Shown one piece after another: positions 36,608-45,014 of a stretch of DNA of 62,611 nucleotides. Position 1 is the first letter of the stretch; each line of letters begins with the position of its first letter. Source of the stretch: an uncultured Pseudomonadales bacterium (GTDB lineage Bacteria; Pseudomonadota; Gammaproteobacteria; Pseudomonadales; Azotimanducaceae); assembly GCA_937775265.1 (NCBI GenBank), contig CALKBV010000001.1, positions 1-62,611 of the forward strand, read 5' to 3'. Under the pieces are notes generated by a model. It was given only the letters and a program-made list of their open reading frames with translations. It was not told the DNA's origin and did not search any database. Made by a program: the position numbers and the translations under genes.

Positions 36608-37570
36608 TTAAGCTGCAGCGACCCGCTGTACCAAAATGTCCAGGATCTTGTCTGCGTCGACGCCCATGGCCTCTGCTTCAAAGCTCACGATAATGCGATG
36701 TCGGAACACGTCATGCACTACTGCCTGCACGTCATCGGGCGAAACAAAGTCTTTGCCTAACAGGAACGCGTTGGCGCGGGCGCAGATATCAAGGGCAATG
36801 GTTCCCCTTGGGGATACGCCGTAGTCGATCCAGTTGGCCAGGTCTTCGCCGTAGGCGCCGGGGTTTCGCGTGGCCATGGTGAGCTGCACGATGTATTCCT
36901 CTACCACGGGAGCCATGTGCAAGTTCAGTAGTTCCTGCCTTGCGCCGAAGATTGTTTCCTGAGAAACCTTTGCGGGCAGCGCGTCAGCGTCAGCGTTCAT
37001 TGCCTCGTTCCTGACCAGTTGCAGAATGCTGCGTTCGGAAACTGCGTCCGGGTAATCGATCGAGACATGCATCAGGAACCGGTCAAGCTGCGCTTCGGGC
37101 AGGGGGTAGGTGCCTTCTTGTTCAATGGGGTTTTGTGTGGCCATCACCAGGAATAACGGCGGTAGCTCAAAGGTCTGGCGTCCAAAGCTGACCTGGCGCT
37201 CTGCCATGGCTTCCAGCAGTGCAGACTGCACCTTCGCCGGTGCGCGGTTGATTTCGTCGGCCAGGATCAGGTTGTGGAATATCGGTCCCTTCTGGAATTC
37301 AAAGCTGCCGTCCTGTACCCGGTAAATTTCTGTACCGGTAATGTCCGATGGCAATAGGTCAGGGGTGAACTGGACTCGATGGAACTCGCCTTCGATACCA
37401 TCGGCCAGGGTTTTGATCGCTTTGGTCTTCGCTAGCCCCGGGGCTCCTTCGACAAGAAGGTGGCCGTCAGCCAGTAGCGCCACGACCAGGCGGTTGACCA
37501 GTTTTTCCTGGCCAATAATCCGGCTCGCAAGCCAGTTCTGCAATTCAACAATATGAGCGCGATGTGACAT
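36608..37570 (-). CDS. MoxR-family AAA+ ATPase
   Basis: 320 residues with Walker A GAPGLAKTK (42-50), Walker B ILADEINRA (102-110) and the sensor region ATQNPIEQEGTYPLPEAQLD. It is the motor of the operon and is assumed to remodel or activate a client together with the VWA proteins. ATG 37570 is chosen because homologues begin shortly before the helix containing IIGQE; an AAGGAG motif lies 13 bases upstream. The 90 extra codons of the open frame show no conservation. The 268-base gap to the divergent DUF4188 gene should hold both promoters; none is clear. Confidence 0.93.
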   Translation of the reverse strand: MSHRAHIVELQNWLASRIIGQEKLVNRLVVALLADGHLLVEGAPGLAKTKAIKTLADGIEGEFHRVQFTPDLLPSDITGTEIYRVQDGSFEFQKGPIFHNLILADEINRAPAKVQSALLEAMAERQVSFGRQTFELPPLFLVMATQNPIEQEGTYPLPEAQLDRFLMHVSIDYPDAVSERSILQLVRNEAMNADADALPAKVSQETIFGARQELLNLHMAPVVEEYIVQLTMATRNPGAYGEDLANWIDYGVSPRGTIALDICARANAFLLGKDFVSPDDVQAVVHDVFRHRIIVSFEAEAMGVDADKILDILVQRVAAA

Positions 37571-37838
37571 AGCTCGATTACAACTCCTTAAATCTTCCAA
37601 TAAACGCGGTACGAGTCTTGCCCCAACTCTAGCCTTTAGTGAAATGGGGTCAGATATCGCTAAATCAAGGTTCCCATAGGGGTGATCCTGATTGAAGTGA
37701 TTATAGACAGTAGGTTGCCCGCGAGGTTCCCGAGCCATGATACACCAGGGACCTCCGGGTTTGGTCTGTTGCCAGGATTTCGAGCCCTGTCCGATGGGGT
37801 AAACTGGGGGCACTTCAAGATACTGATCGGGCATTGTC

Positions 37839-38351
37839 ATGGTTCAAACCCTTAACCCGCGGGTAGCGGCGAAAATCGAGGGTGATTTTGTGGTGTTCCT
37901 GATCGGTGCTCGTTTAAATCGCTGGTGGAAATTTTTGTCGTTTATCCCAATTGCTCGAGCGATGAGGCGGATGGTGGGCGAACTGGAAGCGAACCGTGAT
38001 CATGGCATGTTGCATGTTGAAATATGGAACGGCAGGACCACGGTAATGGTGCAGTACTGGCGGTCGTTCGAGCATCTTCATACTTACGCCCGTATGCGCG
38101 ATGCGCAGCACCTGCCTGCGTGGGCGGATTTTAATCGCCGGATTGGTTCAAACGGTGACTTCGGCATTTGGCATGAGACCTTTATGGTTAAGGCAGGGCA
38201 ATACGAGGCGGTCTACAACAACATGCCAGAGTTTGGCCTGGCTAAAGCCAGTGAGTGGGTGCCGGCAGCCGGCAAGCAGAATACTGCCAAAGGGCGCTTG
38301 CAGTTGAGTGACGGTTCGGATGAGCCTGTCTATGAAGAATATCCGTCCTGA
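37839..38351 (+). CDS. DUF4188 family protein
   Basis: 170 residues without signal or membrane helix, showing FVVFLIGARLNRWWKFLSFI, VQYWRSFEHLHTYARMRD and ETFMVKAGQYEAVYNNMP, as in DUF4188 proteins that adopt an ABM-type ferredoxin-like fold. Some relatives are linked to aldoxime or heme chemistry, but no role can be claimed here. It is divergent from moxR. Confidence 0.75.
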   Translation: MVQTLNPRVAAKIEGDFVVFLIGARLNRWWKFLSFIPIARAMRRMVGELEANRDHGMLHVEIWNGRTTVMVQYWRSFEHLHTYARMRDAQHLPAWADFNRRIGSNGDFGIWHETFMVKAGQYEAVYNNMPEFGLAKASEWVPAAGKQNTAKGRLQLSDGSDEPVYEEYPS

Positions 38352-38420
38352 CCCGTCATTTCGCGGTGCCTGAAACTAGGCCTTTCGTTATTTCGAGGGA
38401 GTCTGAAAGGAAGCACATCC

Positions 38421-38506
38421 GTCATTTCGACGGAGCCCGAAGGGCGATTGGAGAAATCTTCTGCTCGCGAGGCTGTAGCTTGCGATCTCTCCGCTTCGGT
38501 CGAGAT
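38421..38506. repeat. Opposed repeat pair with TGCTCGCGA spacer
   Basis: Plus copy 38421-38459, spacer CTGCTCGCGAGGCTGTAGC, minus copy 38483-38506. Two decayed plus copies precede it (from about 38354 and 38384). Confidence 0.85.
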
Positions 38507-38818
38507 ACGTGATAGCAGGTCTAAGGCGACGGGAGCCGGCCATGAATGCTCGATCCGTCGTTAATCGCTGCTACCGGCGTATTGATTGGCCTTTGGTTGT
38601 AAGGGCAATCGATGATTGATTCACTCCATGGGGCGTCAGCGGGAATGCCTGTTGGTGATCTTTTTGGAATAAAGCCAGGGGGTTATATTCGCGGTGGGCA
38701 TAAGCGGCAAAGTTAGGCTCTTCCTTGGGATTTTGATGGGCAATCCGTTAAACTCGACAGTTAAAATTAACAAGGCACCTATTCGTTTGCTGCGTCGGTG
38801 CCAATGAGGAGAGTCTCA
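38507..38818. other. Gap before the ammonium transporter gene
   Basis: About 310 bases without a gene. A GlnK/PII gene, common in this position, is absent. I saw no convincing sigma-54 site. Confidence 0.5.
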
Positions 38819-40096
38819 ATGATCAAGGCCGCACTTACTGTGTTTTCACTCCTGTTGATTTCGCCGCTGGCGATGGCAGATGAGATTAACCAGGCTAATA
38901 CAGCGTGGATTCTAACTGCCACTGCGTTGGTTTTATTTATGACCATCCCAGGGCTTTCGTTGTTTTATGCCGGGCTTGTCCGGGTCAAGAATGTGCTCAG
39001 TGTTTTGATGCAGTGTTTTGCCATTACCTGCGTCGTCTCCATTATCTGGTTGATTGCGGGTTATTCACTCGCGTTCTCTGACGGCAATATGTTTATAGGT
39101 GGGTTTTCGAACTTCATGATGGCAGGGATCCAGGAAGGCACGATGAATGGGGATATTCCCGACAGTGTTTTCGCCATGTTCCAGCTGACTTTTGCGATCA
39201 TTACCCCCGCGTTGGTCGTGGGTGGTTTTGCAGAGCGAATGAAATTTTCATCGATGCTGCTGTTTTCAGCGGTTTGGTTGGTGATCGTCTATATACCGGT
39301 GACTCACTGGGTCTGGGGTGGCGGCTGGCTCGGTGAAATGGGTCTGCTCGATTTTGCAGGTGGCACCGTGGTTCACATCACTGCTGGTGTGGCGGCAATT
39401 ACAACTGCCATGGTGATGGGGCCAAGGCGCGGTTTCCCGACAACACCGATGACGCCACACAATATGACCATGACGGTCACCGGTGCAGGCATGCTGTGGG
39501 TAGGCTGGTTTGGGTTCAATGCGGGTAGTGCGCTTGCTGCTAATGGCGATGCGGGTATGGCCATGCTGGTGACGCATATGTCAGCGGCTGCAGGGGCATT
39601 TACCTGGATGTGTATCGAATGGATTAAGTTTGGTAAACCAAGTGCGCTTGGCGCGGTGACCGGCATGGTTGCGGGCCTGGGTACGATTACGCCGGCTTCC
39701 GGTTATGTTGGGCCTGCAGGTGCTCTTGTTATTGGTATTAGCGCAGGTTTTGTTTGTTTCCATATGACTATGTTCCTCAAGCAGAAGCTTGGTATTGATG
39801 ACTCACTCGATGTGTTTCCGGTCCACGGTGTGGGTGGAGCCTTGGGTACTATTCTTGCGGGTGTTTTTGCGAGTAGTTCATTGGGAATCTTCAGCGGCCA
39901 GGGCGATGGTCTGCCGATCAGTGAGCAGGTGGTGATTCAGTTGATCGGTGTTGGTTCAGTGGGGGTTTACACTGCGGCACTAACCTTTGTTCTCCTGAAG
40001 GTCGTTGACTTTTTGGTGGGGCTCCGCGTCTCTGAAGAAGAAGAGACCGAGGGGCTGGATATTAACCAGCACAACGAACGCGGTTACGATATGTAG
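38819..40096 (+). CDS. Ammonium transporter, Amt family
   Basis: 425 residues, signal-like N-terminus (LTVFSLLLISPLAMA, then DEINQANTAW) and eleven expected membrane helices. The twin pore histidines lie in VTHWVWGGGWLG and FPVHGVGGALGT; the signature FYAGLVRVKNVLSVLMQ and the DFAGGTVVHITAGV block are present. ATG 38819 follows GAGGAG at good spacing and directly precedes the signal peptide; a start seven codons upstream exists but lacks a site. Amt forms a trimer that conducts ammonia or ammonium and is normally gated by PII, which is not encoded here. Confidence 0.95.
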   Translation: MIKAALTVFSLLLISPLAMADEINQANTAWILTATALVLFMTIPGLSLFYAGLVRVKNVLSVLMQCFAITCVVSIIWLIAGYSLAFSDGNMFIGGFSNFMMAGIQEGTMNGDIPDSVFAMFQLTFAIITPALVVGGFAERMKFSSMLLFSAVWLVIVYIPVTHWVWGGGWLGEMGLLDFAGGTVVHITAGVAAITTAMVMGPRRGFPTTPMTPHNMTMTVTGAGMLWVGWFGFNAGSALAANGDAGMAMLVTHMSAAAGAFTWMCIEWIKFGKPSALGAVTGMVAGLGTITPASGYVGPAGALVIGISAGFVCFHMTMFLKQKLGIDDSLDVFPVHGVGGALGTILAGVFASSSLGIFSGQGDGLPISEQVVIQLIGVGSVGVYTAALTFVLLKVVDFLVGLRVSEEEETEGLDINQHNERGYDM

Positions 40097-40106
40097 TAGT
40101 TTTTTG

Positions 40107-40131
40107 TCAGGACCGGCTGCGCCGGTCCTGA
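40107..40131. terminator. Hairpin after the ammonium transporter gene
   Basis: A perfect 10-bp stem TCAGGACCGG/CCGGTCCTGA with loop CTGCG. The T-run (40100-40105) precedes instead of follows the stem on the plus strand, so termination efficiency is doubtful. Confidence 0.45.
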
Positions 40132-40162
40132 TATTGATTGTTCTAGGCGCTCGCGATATCCA

Positions 40163-40207
40163 AGATTTCTCCGTTCCGGTTCCTTCGGAACCTCCAGTCG
40201 AAATGAT
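40163..40207 (-). repeat. Intergenic repeat with inner palindrome
   Basis: A full minus copy; its middle is itself a palindrome (GGTTCC TTC GGAACC). GCTCGCGA precedes it at about 40149. It separates the ammonium transporter and ddl genes, which converge. Confidence 0.85.
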
Positions 40208-40217
40208 GGGTGATGGC

Positions 40218-41171
40218 TTAGCTTTCTTTACGCTTCATTGCCCGGTCTACCAGGTACTTCACGAGCTCCGGGAATTCCAGGCCGTAGCCTCTGGCGCCAT
40301 CGGGGTAGAGGCTGGTGGGTGTCATGCCAGGCAGCGTATTCACTTCCAGTAGATATATATCAGATTCTGTGACAATGAAATCAGCGCGCGACAGGTCTCT
40401 GCAGCCAAGGGACTGGTGAGCGGCTACTGCAATCTGTTGAAGCGCGATTAATTGCGCGTCGGGTAACTCAGCGGGCATTAGGTGCTCGGAGAGGCCGGGA
40501 GTGTAGCGATGGTCAAAATCGTACCAGCTGTTCTCTGGTGTCGTGATTTCGATAACGGGGAAGGGGTTCGTGCCGGTATCGGTATCAATGACACCAACTG
40601 TGATCTCCCTGCCGTGGATTCTTTCCTCAACCAAAAGGCGGGGGTCGAATTCGAATGCTGCGCTCACACCATCACGAAGTTGGTTGGCGTTATCTATCGG
40701 GGTCACACCTATAGCACTGCCCTGGCAGGCTGGTTTCACCACGACGTTCTCGCCCAGTTCGCTGGTGATCATATCGATGGCGTTTGCGATGCCATCCGCT
40801 TTGGAAACAACGCATTGCCTGGCGACGGGCAGGCCCACACGCCGGAACACTTCCTTGGCAACAATTTTGTCCATGGCAAAGGCGCTGCTGTGCACATCGC
40901 TGCCGACATAACTGTAGCCAAGAATCTCAAGGAAACCCTGCAGCGTGCCGTCTTCACCGGGCGGCCCATGCAGGATGGGGAAGACTACGTCGGGGTTACA
41001 GTCAGCCAGTGAGGTTGCGAGCTTGCTGTCGAGTTCGATGTTGGTGACCGAATCATAGTTTTCGCGAAGCGCCTCAATGACGCCCTTTGCGCTGCTGCGG
41101 GATACGGCAGCCTCGGCGGAATGGCCGCCGTTGATCACTGCTATTTTTGTGCTGTTCATTCTAACGTTCAT
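40218..41171 (-). CDS. ddl: D-alanine--D-alanine ligase
   Basis: ATP-grasp ligase for the peptidoglycan dipeptide. 317 residues with VFPILHGPPGEDGTLQG, SAFAMDKIVAKEVF, VVKPACQGSAIGV, and LSRADFIV plus YLLEVNTLPGMTPTSLYP near the end. The HGPPGEDG loop has Pro where many Ddl enzymes have HGxxGEDG with other residues; this is within family variation. ATG 41171 overlaps the upstream TGA as ATGA; ATG 41159 is also possible. It is not in the usual mur cluster but coupled to an SMP-30 gene, so it may be a second Ddl. Confidence 0.9.
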   Translation of the reverse strand: MNVRMNSTKIAVINGGHSAEAAVSRSSAKGVIEALRENYDSVTNIELDSKLATSLADCNPDVVFPILHGPPGEDGTLQGFLEILGYSYVGSDVHSSAFAMDKIVAKEVFRRVGLPVARQCVVSKADGIANAIDMITSELGENVVVKPACQGSAIGVTPIDNANQLRDGVSAAFEFDPRLLVEERIHGREITVGVIDTDTGTNPFPVIEITTPENSWYDFDHRYTPGLSEHLMPAELPDAQLIALQQIAVAAHQSLGCRDLSRADFIVTESDIYLLEVNTLPGMTPTSLYPDGARGYGLEFPELVKYLVDRAMKRKES

Positions 41172-42022
41172 GGCAGGCCGGCACCGGCGTGTTTTACGGT
41201 CACGAATTCCACGGCAGCGGATTTTTCTGTCTTGCATTCATCCGGGTGCGAAGACTTTGATGTCATGATGAAAAGCGTCTTGCCATCCGCGCCACCCAGC
41301 ATGCACGCATAAGCCTGGTTTTCGATTTTTACCCGGTCGGTGACTTCGCCGCCTTCAATGACTCGAAGCGCCTCATGGCTAACCGGGGAAGCAACCCAGA
41401 TTCCACCTGCTTCATCCAGGCAGATGCCATCGGGCACGGCACCGTCCATCTTTGCCCACTCGCGTCGATTGGCCAGGGATCCATCCGGGTTGATATCGAA
41501 GGCAGTCAGCCTTGCTCCGAACGATTCGCCGACGATTAGGCTTTTCCCGTCCGGCGTAATTACGGTGCCATTGGGAAATGCCAGATCGTCTGCCGCGAGT
41601 TCTGTTGTTCCATCCGGATGCACCAGGATCAGCGCGGCTTTCTGGAACTCGGCATCATTGTGCAGGTCGTAACCAAAATTGCCGACGTAGGATCTTCCCT
41701 CGAGGTCGGTCACCATGTCGTTGCAGTGATACGTGGCGATGCCTGACAGGTCGGCAAACTCGGTGAGTCCACCGCCGTCCAGTACCAATAGTTTTCGGTT
41801 TCGCATTGCAACGATGAGCATTCTGCCATCGGGCAGCCAGCCCAACCCGGAAGGTTCGTCGTCTTCCAGTTGGACGATAGTTTCCAGATTACCGGACGTA
41901 TCTGCGGCGTAAACGGTGTTGCCGTGCATGTCTGAGAAGTAGAGCCGGTCGTTGTGCCACCGTGGCCCTTCGCCAAAGCACAGGCCGTCTACCAGAGTTT
42001 CAGTTTTGGTTATGTTAGTCAC
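41168..42022 (-). CDS. SMP-30/gluconolactonase-family protein
   Basis: A six-bladed beta-propeller lactonase family protein of 284 residues. Metal ligands are recognisable: Glu in FGEGPRWHNDRLYFSDM, Asn in AFPNGTVITPDGKSLIVGE, and Asp in DGICLDEAGGIWVA. It is cytoplasmic (no signal). The substrate is unknown; relatives hydrolyse sugar lactones or other esters. It is coupled to ddl and divergent from a MerR-type gene whose 137-base intergenic region may control both. Confidence 0.9.
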   Translation of the reverse strand: MTNITKTETLVDGLCFGEGPRWHNDRLYFSDMHGNTVYAADTSGNLETIVQLEDDEPSGLGWLPDGRMLIVAMRNRKLLVLDGGGLTEFADLSGIATYHCNDMVTDLEGRSYVGNFGYDLHNDAEFQKAALILVHPDGTTELAADDLAFPNGTVITPDGKSLIVGESFGARLTAFDINPDGSLANRREWAKMDGAVPDGICLDEAGGIWVASPVSHEALRVIEGGEVTDRVKIENQAYACMLGGADGKTLFIMTSKSSHPDECKTEKSAAVEFVTVKHAGAGLP

Positions 42023-42159
42023 AATTGTCCCTTAGAGGCCAGTAAATATGAAGTCTAGAGCGGAAACCCGACCTGTTAAAGGCAAACCGAGTGAAATCCT
42101 GTGGAGATTTAAACATTGGAGTAAACTATAGGGTAACGAAACACCACAGGATGATTGCT

Positions 42160-42564
42160 ATGGGCTACCTGAAAATTGGCGAGTTAGCGCAAAGAACTGA
42201 AACAAGTGTTGAAACACTGCGCTACTACGAAGTGGAGGGTCTGCTGCCTGCGCCGAGAAGAAGTGCGTCGGGCTACAGGCTTTACACGGAACCGGATGTT
42301 GGGCGGGTTCATTTTATTCGTCGGGCAAGAGCGATGGACTTTTCACTGAAAGAGATTGGTGAACTTTTATCCCTGCAGGTGGAGAAAGAAGTGGCGACCT
42401 GCGGCGAAGTGAAGTCGTTTGCAGAACACAAGCTTGCTGCGATCGATAAAAAGATTGTCGAGTTGGAAAAGATGAAGGCTGCGCTTAAGCAGATAACAGA
42501 GGCTTGTGCCGGTGGTCAGGCGTCGGCGGTTCATTGCACGATACTGAATGCCTTGGAGGCATAG
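42160..42564 (+). CDS. MerR-family metal-responsive regulator, ZntR/CadR-like
   Basis: 134 residues: helix-turn-helix LKIGELAQRTETSVETLRYY (4-23), wing with GYRLYTEPDVGRV, a dimer helix and a C-terminal metal loop. Cys81, Cys116 and Cys126 (CAGGQASAVHC, with His125) match the Zn/Cd/Pb sensor layout of ZntR (Cys79, Cys114/115, Cys124). ATG 42160 is chosen for AGG nine bases ahead. No metal exporter is adjacent. A degenerate dyad TTGGAGT-AA-ACTATAG (42116-42131) upstream could be its operator. Confidence 0.88.
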   Translation: MGYLKIGELAQRTETSVETLRYYEVEGLLPAPRRSASGYRLYTEPDVGRVHFIRRARAMDFSLKEIGELLSLQVEKEVATCGEVKSFAEHKLAAIDKKIVELEKMKAALKQITEACAGGQASAVHCTILNALEA

Positions 42565-42568
42565 CGCA

Positions 42569-42679
42569 GACATTTCGACTGCAGGTTGCTCAGGCGCCGG
42601 AATGGAGAAATTTAGTGCTCGCGAGAGTTCCGGGCGAGATCTCTGCGCTCCGTGGCTGAGCCACTTTGGTCGAGATGAC
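42569..42679. repeat. Opposed repeat pair with TGCTCGCGA spacer
   Basis: Plus copy 42569-42613, spacer with TGCTCGCGAGAGTTC, minus copy 42637-42679 whose middle holds an inner palindrome (GTGGCT GAGCCAC). The remainder of the gap to 42910 has no gene. Confidence 0.85.
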
Positions 42680-42910
42680 GGGAACAGCCTTGAGCGGGGT
42701 AATTTCTTGTTGTAGATGTTCATGGACAGCCTTGAGCTTTACTTGGCATGGCCTTAATTGGGGTCTTGCCGCGGTGAGCTGGGTAAGGTCTTATCGCAGA
42801 CGTTCATGGAAAGCCCAAAAAATGAATGTTATCATCGGCATACGACACTACGAGGGTCAAGTCTTGGTTTTCCGGACTGACCCAAACTAATATTAAGAGA
42901 GGGCAATCTA

Positions 42911-43585
42911 ATGGGCGATATCGCGTTGTTTACGAGCCAGGGTCTGGACTATCTGTTTCGCTGGGGTCACTTCATGGCAGGTATTACCTGGATCGGAGTT
43001 CTGTATTACTTCAACTTTATTCAGGGTGAGTATTTCAAAGAAGCGGAAGATGCGCATCGCTCTGGAGCGATTCAAAAATTGGTGCCTCGCGCGCTGTGGT
43101 GGTTCCGATGGGGTGCCATGTTTACGTTCCTTACCGGTGTTGTACTGCTGGGGTTCCGGGGTGCGGGGCTTTCCTACGATATTACTGTGGGCGCAATCCT
43201 TGGCACATTGATGTTTCTTAATGTCTGGCTGATCATCTGGCCAGCACAGAAGATCGTTATCGCTTCTGCAACCCAGGTTGCACAAGGTGGCGAAGCACTG
43301 CCGGAGGCTGCAGGAGCTGCACCCAAAGCGGCGTTGGCCTCACGGACGAATGTACTCTTTTCAGCGCCGATGCTATTTTTCATGGGTTCTGGTGCCCACT
43401 TGGGGGGGTTCGGTCTTGTTACAACCGCGAGCACTGTTGGCTTAGCGGTTGTCATGCTGCTGATTCTTGCACTGGAAGGAAATGCGATATTCGGTAAGCA
43501 GGGTCCGATGACCAAGGTTTCTGGCGTCATAGGGTGTAGCCTAGGCTTGACTGCGGTTCTTTACGGACTCATGGTTGCCCTGTAA
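42911..43585 (+). CDS. Urate-oxidase-N-type membrane protein (PuuD-like, short)
   Basis: 224 residues with about six membrane helices. The family text is ITWIGVLYYFNFIQ, VPRALWWFRWGAMFTFLTGV and FLNVWLIIWPAQK, as in the membrane domain of PuuD, a urate hydroxylase with a C-terminal cytochrome c. That cytochrome domain is missing here (no CxxCH), so the protein ends after the membrane part. Short forms are common in marine bacteria and their activity is unproven. GAGAGG precedes the ATG. A terminator follows at 43606. Confidence 0.8.
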   Translation: MGDIALFTSQGLDYLFRWGHFMAGITWIGVLYYFNFIQGEYFKEAEDAHRSGAIQKLVPRALWWFRWGAMFTFLTGVVLLGFRGAGLSYDITVGAILGTLMFLNVWLIIWPAQKIVIASATQVAQGGEALPEAAGAAPKAALASRTNVLFSAPMLFFMGSGAHLGGFGLVTTASTVGLAVVMLLILALEGNAIFGKQGPMTKVSGVIGCSLGLTAVLYGLMVAL

Positions 43586-43605
43586 CAACAGAAAAAGCTG
43601 TTATG

Positions 43606-43631
43606 AAAGGGCTCCTACCGGAGCCCTTTTT
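43606..43631 (+). terminator. Rho-independent terminator
   Basis: AAAGGGCTCC / GGAGCCCTTT, loop TACC, followed by T residues. It also rules out ATG 43603 as the start of the next gene. Confidence 0.92.
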
Positions 43632-43662
43632 GTTAAAGCGAAAGGTAATTGACCAGAAATTT

Positions 43663-44403
43663 ATGTCAGACGAGAAAGAAAATATCCCTTCTATAAAGCC
43701 CGCTCAGGATGAGGTTGCGTCCTATAGGCGAAGTGGCCGATCGGAGGCACCGAAGCAAAGTAATTTCAACGGTTTGCTGGTGTTTGTCATCGTGCTTATG
43801 GCAATCATGATGGGTATTGGTGGGTACACGCTGTTCGAGGTTCAGGAGAAGCTCGTGCGCTCAAACCAGTTACTTGAACAGGGCCAGGAAAACACCCGTC
43901 GGCTCGATAGCAGGCTGGCAGCGACAGGTACTGACGTCTCCAAGACTCTGCAGGACCTGAAAGCCCAGATGAATACAAACTTCACAGAGATAGACAAGCT
44001 GTGGGCGGTCTCTCACCGGCAGAATAAACCCGATATTCAGAAGAACGTTCGAGCTATTGCAGGCCTCAAGCGTGACCTGGGTGCGAAAGTTGACTCAATG
44101 AGTGCGTTGGTCAAGAAAATGTCATCCCAGTACCAGGCTATCCTGAATGAATTGTCCGGACTTCGGGAAGGCTTGCGACAGGACAATGAAGAATTGATTA
44201 CAGAAATAGCCTTGCTTCGGGGCCAGGTTCAGGATCAGGCAGTAGTTCAGGGCGCCACGAAGAGAAACCTCAGTTCGCTTGACCGACAGGCAAAGGAAAT
44301 GCAGGCAGCAATTGATTCAATTGATGCGCACCGACGTCAGATTTCACAGAAGCTCAACGAACTCGAGAACAATATCCAGGCCTCCGGTAGCCCGATTCAG
44401 TAG
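43663..44403 (+). CDS. Single-pass membrane protein with long coiled coil, unknown
   Basis: 246 residues. A cytoplasmic N-terminus, one membrane helix (GLLVFVIVLMAIMMGIGGYT, about 37-56) and then nearly 190 residues of heptad-like coiled coil, rich in Glu, Gln, Leu and Lys, exposed to the periplasm. No enzyme motif. It could be a scaffold or tether. ATG 43663 is chosen since the longer frame begins inside the terminator. It converges with gspB, 16 bases apart. Confidence 0.75.
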   Translation: MSDEKENIPSIKPAQDEVASYRRSGRSEAPKQSNFNGLLVFVIVLMAIMMGIGGYTLFEVQEKLVRSNQLLEQGQENTRRLDSRLAATGTDVSKTLQDLKAQMNTNFTEIDKLWAVSHRQNKPDIQKNVRAIAGLKRDLGAKVDSMSALVKKMSSQYQAILNELSGLREGLRQDNEELITEIALLRGQVQDQAVVQGATKRNLSSLDRQAKEMQAAIDSIDAHRRQISQKLNELENNIQASGSPIQ

Positions 44404-44419
44404 CGCTTTTGCCGCCCTT

Positions 44420-45010
44420 CTATGGGTTGTTCTGCCAGTCCTCAAGAATATTCATCGCGTAGGCGTAGCCTTCGAAGTGCATCACCACCCCGTCTTCTGT
44501 GATTTCCACCAGCAGTAGAGAGTTGGTGACAAGATCTCCCTCCTTTCTGGGTACCCCATTGATGTTCACCATGCGCAGGTCCGAGTCGGAAGCAAAAATA
44601 TGTGTCGTGATCTCAATCTCAGGTAATCGACGAATCACCTGGTCGGGCAGGTCGTTGATGTCGACGGTTTTACCCGAGGTAACCGGGGCTGGAAACTCAG
44701 CTGGTTGAGCTGCGGTTAAACTCGAAGATGTCATGGGGCCGTCAACTTTGGCCGCGTTGGCAGGCACGAGTGAGTCAGCAGAAGGATTTTTTGCCTGCGG
44801 CGCAATGCGAGTCTCTGACTGGGATTTGTTGCCGAAATAAATGAAAACGCCAATGGAGTTGAATATAGCCAGTAGTGCCAGCAGGTAAAGGAAATGCCTG
44901 AGCTGGAACCGGTTGGGGGATGGTTCACCCCGCAGGCTTTTCAGGCCCGGTGTTTGTTTGCGTTCACGTTCCTGTTCCGATTTGTTCAGCGCATCAAGAA
45001 TGTATGACAT
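44420..45010 (-). CDS. gspB: GspB/ExeB-type general secretion protein
   Basis: 196 residues: N-terminal MSYILDALNKSEQERER (typical of GspB), one membrane helix (FLYLLALLAIFNSIGVFIYF), a Pro/Ala-rich linker and a C-terminal GspB domain (ITTHIFASDSDLRMVNING, DGVVMHFEGYAYAM). In Aeromonas, ExeB with ExeA helps place the type II secretion secretin in the peptidoglycan. It lies 4 bases after exeA. No other secretion gene is in the window. Confidence 0.88.
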   Translation of the reverse strand: MSYILDALNKSEQERERKQTPGLKSLRGEPSPNRFQLRHFLYLLALLAIFNSIGVFIYFGNKSQSETRIAPQAKNPSADSLVPANAAKVDGPMTSSSLTAAQPAEFPAPVTSGKTVDINDLPDQVIRRLPEIEITTHIFASDSDLRMVNINGVPRKEGDLVTNSLLLVEITEDGVVMHFEGYAYAMNILEDWQNNP

Positions 45011-45014
45011 GACG

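Noticed and set aside
37571..37840. 90-residue N-terminal extension of the MoxR protein
   Set aside because: No family similarity, and a good ribosome binding site exists before ATG 37570.
38507..38818. Possible sigma-54 promoter ahead of the ammonium transporter gene
   Set aside because: The best candidate (TTGGCC...TTG) has the wrong GG-to-GC spacing.
42100..42135. MerR-type operator with 19-base promoter spacing
   Set aside because: The dyad TTGGAGT/ACTATAG is only half symmetrical and no well-spaced -35/-10 pair could be fitted, so it is mentioned only as a candidate.
43603..43662. Upstream start of the coiled-coil protein at 43603
   Set aside because: It would lie within a strong terminator hairpin.
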